Source: Ga0077530 sp046293075
GTDB lineage: Bacteria > Pseudomonadota > Alphaproteobacteria > Rhizobiales > Hyphomicrobiaceae
Assembly (NCBI GenBank): GCA_046293075.1
Contig: JBKBPL010000013.1
Span: 1-64,000 of the forward strand
Direction: 5' to 3'
Length of the DNA: 64,000 bases
The stretch's first letter is position 1. The number at the start of each line of letters is the position of its first letter. Of this stretch, positions 8,031 through 17,218 are shown piece by piece. The notes beneath the pieces are model-generated. The model had not been told where the DNA came from, made no database searches, and saw only the letters and a list, made by a program, of their open reading frames with translations. A program made the position numbers and the translations under genes.

Positions 8031-11000
8031 ATGAGCTTCAACATCTCGGCCTGGTCGATCCGCAATCCGGTTCCGCCGCTCACCCTGTTCCTGGTGCTGA
8101 TGGTGCTTGGCGTTATCGCCTTCATCCAGCTCCCGATCACGCGCTTCCCCAACATCGACGTCCCGATCGTCCGGGTGCACATCTACCAGACGGGGTCGGC
8201 GCCGGCCGAGCTAGAGACGCAGGTCACCAAGCGCGTCGAGGATGCAATTGCCAGCGTCAACGGCGTCAAGCACATCACCTCGACCGTTACCGAAGGCATC
8301 TCGCTCACGGTGATCGAGTTCCGCCTCGAGACGAATTCGGACCGCGCCGTCAACGACGTCAAGGATGCGATCGCGCGCATCCGCTCGGAGCTGCCGCGCA
8401 CGATCGAGGAACCGGTCGTCGCACGGCTCGACGTCGAAGGTCTGCCCATCGTCACCTACGCGGTGCGCGCGCCGGCCATGACCCCGCAGGAGATCTCCTG
8501 GTTCGTGGACGATGTGGTGATCCGCACGCTTCAGGGTGTCAGAGGCGTCGGCGAAGTCGAGCGGGTCGGCGGCGTCAAGCGCGAAATCCGCGTCGCGCTC
8601 GATCCCGACCGCCTCCTGTCGCTCGGGATCACCGCTGGCGACGTCAACCGCCAGCTGCGCGCCACCAACGTCGATCTCGCCGGCGGCCGGGGCGAGATCG
8701 GCGGCCGCGAACAGGCTATCCGCACGCTCGCCGGCCAGACCACGGTCGCGAACCTCGCCGCCACGATGATCGCGCTTCCCGGCGGACGCAAAGTGCGCCT
8801 CGACGAGCTCGGCACCGTCACGGACTCCTACGAGGAGCCGCGCGCTTTTGCTGTCGTGGACAAGGAGCCCGTCGTCGCGTTCTCGGTGAAGCGCGCCAAG
8901 GGCGCCAGCGACACGACCGTCTCTGCCGACGTGCATAAAGCGGTCACCGACCTCGCCCAGCGCTACCCCGATGTGCAGATCGCCCTCATCGACACCACGA
9001 CGACCGCCGTACGCGGCGCCTACTCGTCGACCATGCAGACGCTGATCGAGGGCGCGCTTCTGGCGATTGCCGTCGTCTTCCTCTTCCTGCGCAACTGGCG
9101 CTCGACGGTCATCACGGCCGTCGCCCTGCCGCTATCGATCATACCGGCGTTCTTCGTCCTCCACACGCTCGGCTTCTCACTCAATCTCGTCAGCCTGCTC
9201 GCCATCACGATCGCGACCGGCATCCTCGTCGACGACGCTATCGTCGAGATCGAGAACATCGAGCGGCACATGGCCATGGGCAAGCCGCCCTTCCGCGCAT
9301 CACTCGATGCCGCGGACCAGATCGGACTTGCGGTCATCGCCATCACCATGACCATCATCGCCGTGTTCACGCCGGTGAGCTTCATGGGCGGCATCGCCGG
9401 GCAGTATTTCAAGCAGTTCGGCCTGACAGTTGCGATCGCGGTCTTCTTCTCCCTCGTCGTCGCGCGCATGCTGACGCCGCTTCTCGCGGCCTATTTTCTC
9501 CGCCCGCGTCCGCACCGCGATCACGAGCCGCTCTGGCTGCGCGGCTACACGCGCATTGCGCGCTGGTCGGTGCGTCACCGGTTCCTCACGCTGTTCGCTG
9601 GCCTCGGCATCTTCGCCGCTTCGATCGGCAGCTTCTTTCTGCTGCCCTCGGCGTTTCTTCCAACGGACGATACCGGCCGCATTCTGCTCGCAGTCGAACT
9701 GCCGCCGGGATCGCGGCTTGACGACACGCGTCGCGTGACCAATGAACTCACGGATCGCATCAAGAGGCGTCCCGAAGTCGTCAGCGTGTTCGTGACCGGC
9801 GGCCAGGTGCTTGGCTCCGGCGCAGAGGTGCGCAAAGCGACGCTGACAATCAATCTGGTTCCAAAATCCAAGCGCAAGGACTCGCAGCTCGCCATCACTG
9901 AGTCGCTTGGCGCCGAGCTGGCGTCGGTTCCCGACATCCGCTACTGGTTCATGCGGGACAACGGACAGCGCGGCTTCACGGTTGTCGTGACCGGGCGCGA
10001 GGGCGCGGATGTCGACCGCGTGGCGGCAGCCCTCACCTCCGAGGCCAAGCGCCTCGTTGACAAGGGCGGCAATGCGATGCTGCTCAATGTCGTCTCAACG
10101 GCCGAGCTCGACCGCCCGGAACTCCTCGTTGTACCGCGTACCGAGCTTGCCGCTGATCTCGGCGTGTCGACGGAGACCATCTCCGAGACCGTGCGCATCG
10201 CCACCATCGGCGACGTTGCTGCGGCGCTCGCCAAGATGAATATCGACGACCGCCAGATCCCGATCCGCGTCCAGCTCACCGAGGAGGCCCGCGGCGAGCG
10301 CAACACACTCGAGAACCTCAGGGTCCCGACCGCCACCCGCGGCGCGGTGCCGCTGAGCGTCGTGGCCGACTTCAAGATGAGCCAGGGCCCCACGGCGATC
10401 AGCCGTTATGACCGGCGGCGCCAGGTGGTGATTGGGGCCGATCTCGCGGGCGAAACGGCGCTTGGTGACGCCCTCAAGGCGGTCCTTTCCCACCCCGCTG
10501 CGCAGAACCTGCCGGCAGGCGTGGAGGTCCGCCAGTTCGGCGATGCCGAGATCATGGGCGAGGTCTTCGAGAGCTTCGCCAAGGCGATGGGTGCCGGCAT
10601 CATGATGATGTATGCGGTGCTGGTCCTGCTCTTCGGCTCCTTCCTCCAGCCGATCACGATCCTGTTCTCGCTGCCGCTGTCGATCGGCGGCGCCATCTTC
10701 GCGCTCTACCTCACCAACGAGCCTGTCAGCCTGCCGGTGGTCATCGGCATCCTCATGCTGATGGGCATCGTGACCAAGAACGCGATCCTCCTCGTCGATT
10801 TCGCGGTCGAGGAAATGGCGAAGGGCGTGCGCCGCGCCGAGGCGATCGTCGATGCCGGGCGCAAGCGTGCACGCCCGATCATCATGACGACAATCGCCAT
10901 GGTCGGCGGCATGGTCCCGGCCGCGATCAATGCCGGCGATGGTGGCGAGTTCCGCGTGCCAATGGCCGTTGCGGTGATCGGCGGCCTGTTGTCCTCGACG

Positions 11001-11210
11001 CTGCTGAGCCTGCTCTTCGTGCCGGCCGTGTTTGCCGTGATGGACGATGTCTCGCGGTTCATGTGGTGGATTTTCGGGCGCTTCGTCGGTCCGGGCGAAG
11101 AGGCACCCCGAGAAGCCCAAGCTCCGCCTGCCGATGACCGCCAGCCGTCTCTCGATCTGCCGATGCCCGCGCGTGCCGGCGCGCCGCCGCGTCCCATCGC
11201 CGCAGAGTAG
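8031..11210 (+). CDS. RND family inner-membrane efflux pump (AcrB/MexB superfamily)
   Basis: This 1,059-residue protein has the full length and duplicated architecture of hydrophobe/amphiphile RND pumps. A first transmembrane helix near residues 12-32 precedes a large periplasmic loop, a block of helices at about 335-500, then a second copy of the same plan. The proton-relay acidic pair is present in GILVDDAIVEIENIERH (TM4), and the TM10 lysine in VTKNAILLVDFA. RFPNIDVP near the N-terminus is typical of the family. It is driven by proton flux and exports drugs, solvents or lipids through the adaptor encoded just upstream. It ends convergent with the DUF2306/mdoH pair. The substrate range is unknown. 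Confidence 0.95.
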   Translation: MSFNISAWSIRNPVPPLTLFLVLMVLGVIAFIQLPITRFPNIDVPIVRVHIYQTGSAPAELETQVTKRVEDAIASVNGVKHITSTVTEGISLTVIEFRLETNSDRAVNDVKDAIARIRSELPRTIEEPVVARLDVEGLPIVTYAVRAPAMTPQEISWFVDDVVIRTLQGVRGVGEVERVGGVKREIRVALDPDRLLSLGITAGDVNRQLRATNVDLAGGRGEIGGREQAIRTLAGQTTVANLAATMIALPGGRKVRLDELGTVTDSYEEPRAFAVVDKEPVVAFSVKRAKGASDTTVSADVHKAVTDLAQRYPDVQIALIDTTTTAVRGAYSSTMQTLIEGALLAIAVVFLFLRNWRSTVITAVALPLSIIPAFFVLHTLGFSLNLVSLLAITIATGILVDDAIVEIENIERHMAMGKPPFRASLDAADQIGLAVIAITMTIIAVFTPVSFMGGIAGQYFKQFGLTVAIAVFFSLVVARMLTPLLAAYFLRPRPHRDHEPLWLRGYTRIARWSVRHRFLTLFAGLGIFAASIGSFFLLPSAFLPTDDTGRILLAVELPPGSRLDDTRRVTNELTDRIKRRPEVVSVFVTGGQVLGSGAEVRKATLTINLVPKSKRKDSQLAITESLGAELASVPDIRYWFMRDNGQRGFTVVVTGREGADVDRVAAALTSEAKRLVDKGGNAMLLNVVSTAELDRPELLVVPRTELAADLGVSTETISETVRIATIGDVAAALAKMNIDDRQIPIRVQLTEEARGERNTLENLRVPTATRGAVPLSVVADFKMSQGPTAISRYDRRRQVVIGADLAGETALGDALKAVLSHPAAQNLPAGVEVRQFGDAEIMGEVFESFAKAMGAGIMMMYAVLVLLFGSFLQPITILFSLPLSIGGAIFALYLTNEPVSLPVVIGILMLMGIVTKNAILLVDFAVEEMAKGVRRAEAIVDAGRKRARPIIMTTIAMVGGMVPAAINAGDGGEFRVPMAVAVIGGLLSSTLLSLLFVPAVFAVMDDVSRFMWWIFGRFVGPGEEAPREAQAPPADDRQPSLDLPMPARAGAPPRPIAAE

Positions 11211-11331
11211 GACATTCGGCTGCGAGGAGGAGCACGACCTCCTGAAGCGGCCAGCCGGCGGCCTTGGCCTCGAGCGTGGGATTCATCTTGCCTATCGGCG
11301 CCAGGGCGCGGCCGGCCACCTGAGCGTCGCA

Positions 11332-11730
11332 TCAGCCGCCAAACAGGACGGCATGCATGATCCGGCCCGGCACGAACGTGAAGAGGCCGGCGATGATGAG
11401 CGCGCCGGCGAAGAGCCCGATCATGCCGCGCTTGTGCGCGGAAATGTTGCCGCGCCTGGCCATCATCACCGCAAAAGGCGTGTAAGAGAGCACCCAGATC
11501 GACAACAGGTGAATGAGGCTGAAGCCGCGCCACTGGTCGATCTCGTGAATCCAGAATGAGCTTGCGGCAATCACAAGCATCAGGCCCGCCCAGACATAGC
11601 CGGCAAGCCGGTGCGGCCGGTCGCCCTTGCGCCGGGTGAGCTGCACGAGGCCGAGGCCGAACGCGCTGATCGCCGCGAGCGCGTGAAGCTGTATGGCTGG
11701 ACTTGCTGTGAGAAGCGGCTCGAGTGTCAT
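11332..11730 (-). CDS. DUF2306 family small membrane protein
   Basis: This 132-residue protein has four predicted transmembrane helices, with the motif RKGDRPHRLAGYVWAG and a later HKRGMIGLFAGALI. The pattern matches the DUF2306 family of uncharacterised inner-membrane proteins with conserved histidines. Its ATG at 11,730 overlaps the mdoH stop codon (ATGA), so translation is coupled and a link with the glucan synthase or its membrane environment is possible. A longer open frame to 12,018 is just the shadow of mdoH. The function is not known. Confidence 0.8.
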   Translation of the reverse strand: MTLEPLLTASPAIQLHALAAISAFGLGLVQLTRRKGDRPHRLAGYVWAGLMLVIAASSFWIHEIDQWRGFSLIHLLSIWVLSYTPFAVMMARRGNISAHKRGMIGLFAGALIIAGLFTFVPGRIMHAVLFGG

Positions 11731-13532
11731 TTCGTCGCCTGCACAGCGCGGATTTCTGCTGTTGGATCGAAATCCTCCGGAATACCGGCGAGGCCGACCC
11801 GCTGAAACCAGCGGCCAAGTGCTGGCGACGCCGTAAGTACGGCGAAGGGAATGGCGACGAGGTAGCCGGCGGTCAGCGGCAGGCTCCACCAGAACACGGC
11901 CGGCGAGATCATCCACAGCAGCCCGCATACGACCACGCCGAACAGTGTCTGCGGCCACAGATTGCGCGCGGCCGTGGCCCACGAGATGCCATAAGCGTCG
12001 CGGGACTGCCCGCCCCACACGACCGACTTACCGAACGCGAGACCGACCATGAAGATCGACGTGCGGATGGTGGAGATGGCACCTTGCAGGAAGGAGAAGA
12101 CGAGCTCAATGGCCGCCGATGCCGCGAACCGCACCGGACCGCCGTACCGCGCAACACCATCCTTGGTCAGCACGGCGTCGATCAGGCCGGCGATCTTGGG
12201 GCTCAGGTACATGAGGAAGAACAGCACGTAGAGGAAGATCGCCAGCCCCGCGGGATAATTGGAGATCGACTGGCCTTCCCACGCTGCGAGCGGCAGCAGC
12301 GCGATCATCACTGTCCACGCCGGGATGCCGATGAACATGAGGATGGCCCACAGGAGCTGGAAGCGGCTCATGGCATAGAGCCCCGGCAGGTCGAGCAGCT
12401 TGATGTACTGCATGTTGCCCTGGCACCAGCGGACATCGCGCTGCGCGAAGTCGAGCATGGTCGGCGGGTTCTCCTCCCACGAGCCATTCTCGACGGGCAG
12501 CACGCGGACCTCGTAGCCCGCGCGGCGCATCAGCGTCGCCTCGACCTGATCGTGCGAGAGCACATGCCCGCCGAGCGGCGGCTTGCCGGGCAACAGGGGC
12601 AGCGCGCAGTCTTCGACGAACGGCTTGATGCGCACGACCGCGTTGTGTCCCCAGAAGGGTCCGCAGTCGCCCACCCACCATGCCTGCCCCATGGTGTAAG
12701 AGCGCATGCCGTGACGCATGCCGAACTGGAAGATGCGCGCGAAGGCCGATGACGACGGCATGCCCACAACCAGCGACTGCAGGATGCCGATCCGCGGATG
12801 CGCCTGCATCATGCGCACGAGGCGCACGATGGCGGGCCCCGACATGAGGCTGTCCGCGTCGAGCGGCAGCATCAGTTCGTAGTCCGTGCCCCAACGCTCG
12901 CAGAAATCGCGGACGTTGCCAGCCTTGTAGCCCTTGTTTTCCTCGCGCCGCCGGTAGGCGATGCGGTCGGCGTCAGGGTCCTCTGCCCTCCACGCGGCGA
13001 TGGCCGCCTCCTCGGCGGCCGCCACTTCCGGCCGGTTAGTATCCGAGAGCACGAAATAGCTGAAGGCGCCCCCCTCGCCAGTTGCGTCGATGCTCTCCTT
13101 CACGATGCGCAAGCGGCGGATCGCCCGCTCGGGATCCTCGTTGCGCAGCGTCATGAAGACCGCCGTCTTGATCGTGATCGGCGTTGGCACGTCGCCGGCA
13201 CGTGCATAGGGCGCAACCGCCCCCATTGGGTCCTTGTGGAAATGCAGCAACCAGAGCCCGATCACCGAATTCCAGAAACCGACGACCGTCCACGGCGTGC
13301 CAATCGCAAAGCAGGCGAACATGATCATGTCGACGAGCGTCCAGCCACCCGCGCCGAGCACCCGTGCGCCAAGCCACAGCATGACCAGCCACGTGACGAC
13401 ATTAAGCATCGTCATGATCAGGCGGCGGCGGGTGAGCTCGGCGTTTGCCTGGAGCCCGGTCGGTACGCTAAGGCTTTGGGCGCCTGCAAACCTCGCGCTG
13501 CTCGGCGCCGCATCTTCGACATTGTTGGTCAT
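11727..13532 (-). CDS. mdoH: Glucans biosynthesis glucosyltransferase MdoH (OpgH)
   Basis: MdoH polymerises UDP-glucose into osmoregulated periplasmic glucans and moves the chain across the inner membrane. The 601-residue protein has two N-terminal transmembrane helices (about 35-95), then a cytoplasmic GT2 domain with TLRNEDPERAIRRL, the metal-binding DADSLMSG, and QRDVRWCQGN, the (Q/R)xxRW motif of processive synthases. At least four more helices follow. It is shorter than enterobacterial OpgH (about 850) because it lacks the long N-terminal extension. The start at ATG 13,532 is where family homology begins. The periplasmic partner opgG is not adjacent. The DUF2306 gene overlaps its stop codon. 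Confidence 0.93.
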   Translation of the reverse strand: MTNNVEDAAPSSARFAGAQSLSVPTGLQANAELTRRRLIMTMLNVVTWLVMLWLGARVLGAGGWTLVDMIMFACFAIGTPWTVVGFWNSVIGLWLLHFHKDPMGAVAPYARAGDVPTPITIKTAVFMTLRNEDPERAIRRLRIVKESIDATGEGGAFSYFVLSDTNRPEVAAAEEAAIAAWRAEDPDADRIAYRRREENKGYKAGNVRDFCERWGTDYELMLPLDADSLMSGPAIVRLVRMMQAHPRIGILQSLVVGMPSSSAFARIFQFGMRHGMRSYTMGQAWWVGDCGPFWGHNAVVRIKPFVEDCALPLLPGKPPLGGHVLSHDQVEATLMRRAGYEVRVLPVENGSWEENPPTMLDFAQRDVRWCQGNMQYIKLLDLPGLYAMSRFQLLWAILMFIGIPAWTVMIALLPLAAWEGQSISNYPAGLAIFLYVLFFLMYLSPKIAGLIDAVLTKDGVARYGGPVRFAASAAIELVFSFLQGAISTIRTSIFMVGLAFGKSVVWGGQSRDAYGISWATAARNLWPQTLFGVVVCGLLWMISPAVFWWSLPLTAGYLVAIPFAVLTASPALGRWFQRVGLAGIPEDFDPTAEIRAVQATK

Positions 13533-13590
13533 TGCTGTGCTGCTGGGGTTTTGAGAACAATGCCCGGGCGACGGGCGGGACGGATCGACA

Positions 13591-14640
13591 ATGGCCGACG
13601 AGCCCAAATATACCGCGGAAGAAACGCCTCTCGCCAACGCCTCACCGGCTGATTTGTTCCGGCCGACACCGTCGGCCCGGACTGCCCGGGCCATTTGGTA
13701 CACGGCTCCGGGCGCAGTGGAAATACGCTTGAGCGAGCTTCCATCACTGGAGCCCGGCCAAGCCCTCGTACGGACAGCGTTCAGCGGTATCAGCCGCGGT
13801 ACCGAGCGGCTGGTCTTCAGTGGGGCCGTCGGTCAACAGGAATGGGAACGCATGCGCGCGCCTCTGCAGGAGGGCGCGTTTCCTTTTCCAGTCAAATACG
13901 GCTATTGCGCGACCGGGACGGTGGAGGATGGGCCCGCCGCGCTCAAGGGACGCAGCGTCTTCTGCCTGCATCCGCACCAGGACCGCTTCGTTGCGCCGCT
14001 CGAGATGCTGGTCCCGGTGCCGGACGGCGTGCCTCTCCGCCGGGCAACGCTCGCCGCGAACATGGAGACGGCTCTCAATGCGATCTGGGATTCGGGCGCC
14101 AGTGCCGGCGACCGGATTGTCGTGATCGGCGCCGGCATCGTCGGTCTCCTGGTTGCGCATCTCGCCGCACGTCTACCTGGCGCCGAAGTCACCGTCGTCG
14201 ACGTCGCCGACAGGCGTGGCATCGTGACGAGCTTCGGCGCCTCATTTGCGGCCCCCGCCGACGCGCCGCGCGGCGCCGACGTCGTCGTCCACACAAGCGC
14301 CTCTGCGCCAGGCCTCGCGACCGCCATTGGCTGCGCGGGTCTCGAAGCGACAATTGTCGAGCTCTCCTGGTACGGCGACAGGGATGTTGCCGCACCGCTC
14401 GGCGGTGCCTTCCACAGTCAGCGCCTGCGGCTGCAGTCCTCCCAGGTCGGGCAGGTCTCGCCAAGTCGACGCCCCCGCTGGAGCTACCGCCGCCGCATCG
14501 AGAAGGCGCTCGCGCTCCTTGCCGATCCGGCCCTCGACGCACTCGTTGCCGACGAGATCGCATTTGCCGATGCGGCCGTCGCGCTCCCCCGCGTCCTGGC
14601 GCCGGGGGCGGCCGGCCTCGCGCCCGTCATCCGCTACTGA
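13591..14640 (+). CDS. MDR-superfamily dehydrogenase lacking the usual zinc motif
   Basis: This 349-residue protein belongs to the medium-chain dehydrogenase/reductase superfamily. The Rossmann nucleotide motif is clear (VVIGAGIVGLLVAHLAA, about residues 183-199). The N-terminal GroES-like domain has SGISRGTERLVFSG and FPVKYGYCATG, which resemble BchC-type and related zinc-binding alcohol dehydrogenase proteins. The catalytic Cys is replaced by Ser, and the GHE zinc motif is replaced by KYGY. That suggests a zinc-independent or altered active site. It is divergent from mdoH with a 58-base gap, so the promoters must overlap closely. The substrate is unknown. Confidence 0.75.
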   Translation: MADEPKYTAEETPLANASPADLFRPTPSARTARAIWYTAPGAVEIRLSELPSLEPGQALVRTAFSGISRGTERLVFSGAVGQQEWERMRAPLQEGAFPFPVKYGYCATGTVEDGPAALKGRSVFCLHPHQDRFVAPLEMLVPVPDGVPLRRATLAANMETALNAIWDSGASAGDRIVVIGAGIVGLLVAHLAARLPGAEVTVVDVADRRGIVTSFGASFAAPADAPRGADVVVHTSASAPGLATAIGCAGLEATIVELSWYGDRDVAAPLGGAFHSQRLRLQSSQVGQVSPSRRPRWSYRRRIEKALALLADPALDALVADEIAFADAAVALPRVLAPGAAGLAPVIRY

Positions 14641-14663
14641 GCGGCGGGGGGCGGTCGACCTTC

Positions 14664-15935
14664 TCACACGACCCCGAGGAACAGCACGGCAGCGCCCGCG
14701 ACAATCGCGGGCACCGATACCGCCGCCACGAGCCGGCCCATGCCTGTGCCGCCGATCCACCACGCCATTATTGTCTTGGAAGCTGTATTGACCGAAATGG
14801 CGATGAAGATTGCGCGCGCTGCGGTGGCCTCGTCGCCGCCGGCACCGCGCGCCATGGACAACGTAACGGCATCGAGATCGGCTATCCCGGATACGGCCGC
14901 GACCAGGTAAGCGCCTGCCGAGCCGAAGGCGCCCGTGAGGAGCTTCGTCGCCAGCATCACGGTCGCGAGGATCGCACCGAACTTCAGGACCGTTGCGAGC
15001 TCGAACGGGTTCTTGAGCACGATCGCGCCTTCCCCGCTTCCATCATCGTCCGCGCTGCGCATCATCACCAGGACGGCCCCGAGCGTGAGCACCGCGCCGA
15101 CCGCGCCCAGCGGCAGCGCGATCAGTGCGAGCAGGCTTGGGTTGATCACACTGGTGATCGCCAGCACGCGTCCCGACATCACCGCACTCGCGAACAGAAC
15201 GCCGGCCGTGAGCAGCGTGCGCCGCCCAGGATTCTTGCTGGCGACCTGGGCCAGGGTCATCGTGACGGCCGTCGACGAGGCAAGCCCGCCCGCGATGCCG
15301 GTGATCGCAATACCGCTGCGGTCGCCCGCAAGCTTGACGGCCACGTAGCCAACGAAACTGATGACGGCGATCATGATCGTCATCAGCCAGATCTCATGTG
15401 GATTGAGCGCCCCCCACGGATCGACGGTCCGGCGCGGCAGCAGCGGCAGCATGATGAATGTCATCGCCAGCAGAACAAGACCCGAGCGAAGCTCGGCGCT
15501 GGTCATGCGCTGAAGCCAGCTATGCAGCACCGATTTCCATGCCAGTAAGGCCGCGACGGCAACCCCGCCGGCGGCCGCGACTTCGATCGGCCCCAGCACG
15601 GCGAGGGCACCGAGGGCAAAGGCCAGCATGGCGGCGACGATCGTCGTTATGCCGAAAGTCCCATCATGGGCGATCTCGCGGTAGCGGAAGAACGCAAAGA
15701 TGGCCGCATAGACGACGAATGCGGCACCAAGTGCTCCCGCCCCTCCGCCATCACCGATCGTCTGCGCGATGGCGCCCCACACGCCGCCCAGCAGACCGCT
15801 CAGCGCGAATGTCCGCAGCCCCGCCGTGCGGTCGCCCTCGCCCGCCTCGCGGCTGCGCCAACCACGCTCGAGACCGATGAGCAGCCCGATTGCCAATGCC
15901 ACAGAAAGCCGCTGAAACAGATCAACAGTGTCCAT
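14664..15935 (-). CDS. MgtC/SapB-DUF4010 family membrane protein
   Basis: This 423-residue integral membrane protein has an MgtC-like N-terminal domain (residues about 5-135), including the conserved ALAIGLLIGLERGW and RTFALSGLLGG. A DUF4010 C-terminal domain of seven or more hydrophobic segments follows. MgtC domains modulate F-type ATPase or cation homeostasis in the organisms studied; the role of DUF4010 fusions is undefined. It stands alone on the minus strand, convergent with the MDR dehydrogenase and divergent from the aldo-keto reductase. ATG 15,935 starts directly on the conserved N-terminus. Confidence 0.85.
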   Translation of the reverse strand: MDTVDLFQRLSVALAIGLLIGLERGWRSREAGEGDRTAGLRTFALSGLLGGVWGAIAQTIGDGGGAGALGAAFVVYAAIFAFFRYREIAHDGTFGITTIVAAMLAFALGALAVLGPIEVAAAGGVAVAALLAWKSVLHSWLQRMTSAELRSGLVLLAMTFIMLPLLPRRTVDPWGALNPHEIWLMTIMIAVISFVGYVAVKLAGDRSGIAITGIAGGLASSTAVTMTLAQVASKNPGRRTLLTAGVLFASAVMSGRVLAITSVINPSLLALIALPLGAVGAVLTLGAVLVMMRSADDDGSGEGAIVLKNPFELATVLKFGAILATVMLATKLLTGAFGSAGAYLVAAVSGIADLDAVTLSMARGAGGDEATAARAIFIAISVNTASKTIMAWWIGGTGMGRLVAAVSVPAIVAGAAVLFLGVV

Positions 15936-16121
15936 AGCGGTCCGATTCCAATGCGGAACAACAGCCCGAGCCGTGATCCCGTTGCCGTCCGAGTCTCGAT
16001 CGATAGCCCGAAAGACGCCAAACGCAAGCTGTCAGTCGGCGCCTGCTTGCGCCCTGGCCGTGCCGCGGCCATGATCGACCAGATCTCACGATGCGCAATT
16101 TGAGGCAGCAGGAGCGCGCCT

Positions 16122-17141
16122 ATGACCGCCATGCGCTATCGCACGCTGGGCCGCAGCGGGCTCAAGGTTTCCGAGCTCTGTCTCGGCACGATGATGTTTG
16201 GCGGCCCGACCAATCTGGCCGAGGCCCAGCACATCGCCGATCACGCTGCCGACCTCGGGGTCAACTTCATCGATACGGCCAACGTCTACGAGCAGGGCCG
16301 CTCCGAGGAGGTGACAGGGCGCATCATCAAGGCGCGGCGCGGTCATTGGATCCTGGCGAGCAAGCTCGCCCAGCCGACCGGACCTGGGCCGAACGACCGT
16401 GGCCTCTCGCGCCGGCACATGATCGAGGCCGTCGATGCCTCGCTCAAGCGGCTCGGCACCGCCCATATCGACATCGAGTACATCCACCGCGTCGATCCTG
16501 CCGTGCCGTGGGAAAGTGTGGCGGAGACGTTCGGTGACCTGATCCGCGCCGGCAAGCTCCGTTATTGGGGCCTCTCGAACGTGCGCGCATGGCACATCCC
16601 GGTGATCGACCACGCTTGCCGGACGGTCGGCGCGCCAACACCGATCGTGCTACAGCCCTACTACAATCTCATGAACCGGATGCCCGAGGTGGAGATCCTG
16701 CCGGCGGCACGCGCCTTCGGCCTCGGCGTTGCCTCCTACAGTCCGCTCGCGCGCGGCGTGCTCTCGGGCAAGTACCAGCCCGGCAGCAACGCGCCGCCGG
16801 ACACGCGTGCCGGACGCAACGACAGGCGGATGATGGAGACGGAGTGGCGGCCCGAGTCGCTCGCCATCGCGGCAAAGCTCAAGGCGCACTGCGATGCCAG
16901 GGGCGTGAGCCTCATCCACTTCGCCGTAGCATGGGTCCTCAACAATTCGGCTATCTCTTCAGTCATCGCCGGTCCGCGCACCTTCGAGCAGTGGGCCGTC
17001 TATCCCGGTGCGCTCGAGTTTGCCTGGAGCAAGGAGGATGAGGCACTGGTCGACAGCCTTGTCAGGCCCGGTCATCCATCGTCGCCTGGCTACACCGATC
17101 CCGGCTATCCGGTCGAGGGGCGATACGCGCGGATTGGCTAA
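16122..17141 (+). CDS. Aldo/keto reductase
   Basis: This 339-residue TIM-barrel NADPH-dependent oxidoreductase shows the full AKR catalytic tetrad: D51 and Y56 (FIDTANVYEQGRSEE), K81 (ILASKLAQ) and H122 (EYIHRVDP). The C-terminal NADPH-binding segment VAWVLNNSAISSVIAGPR is also present. It resembles the YajO/Tas/voltage-gated-channel beta-like subfamily. The start ATG 16,122 is preceded by AGGAG at a seven-base spacing. It is convergent with the nitronate monooxygenase, and the gap between them is filled by a large inverted repeat. The natural substrate cannot be deduced. Confidence 0.93.
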   Translation: MTAMRYRTLGRSGLKVSELCLGTMMFGGPTNLAEAQHIADHAADLGVNFIDTANVYEQGRSEEVTGRIIKARRGHWILASKLAQPTGPGPNDRGLSRRHMIEAVDASLKRLGTAHIDIEYIHRVDPAVPWESVAETFGDLIRAGKLRYWGLSNVRAWHIPVIDHACRTVGAPTPIVLQPYYNLMNRMPEVEILPAARAFGLGVASYSPLARGVLSGKYQPGSNAPPDTRAGRNDRRMMETEWRPESLAIAAKLKAHCDARGVSLIHFAVAWVLNNSAISSVIAGPRTFEQWAVYPGALEFAWSKEDEALVDSLVRPGHPSSPGYTDPGYPVEGRYARIG

Positions 17142-17214
17142 TGTGGTTCCGATTCAGAATTCCGCCTCCGACACCTTCCGCGACGTGGTGACGGACTTCG
17201 TAATCTGAACCACA
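17142..17214. repeat. 73-base imperfect inverted repeat between convergent genes
   Basis: Two 23-base arms at 17,142-17,164 and 17,192-17,214 match at 19 of 23 positions and are separated by 27 bases. The left arm begins TGTGGTTCCGATT and the right arm ends AATCTGAACCACA. The element occupies almost the whole 77-base gap between the stop codons of the aldo-keto reductase and the nitronate monooxygenase. It could act as a bidirectional terminator, or be one copy of a dispersed palindromic (REP/MITE-like) element. I saw no second copy in this window. Confidence 0.55.
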
Positions 17215-17218
17215 CTTG

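Noticed and set aside
6564..8180. 538-codon open frame opposite the TetR and efflux adaptor genes
   Set aside because: Shadow of strongly supported genes; low-complexity Arg/Asp-rich translation.
10095..11120. 341-codon open frame opposite the RND pump
   Set aside because: His/Asp-rich shadow translation of the pump gene.
13695..15548. 617-codon open frame across the MDR dehydrogenase and DUF4010 genes
   Set aside because: It crosses two real genes on different strands and is Arg-rich without any domain.
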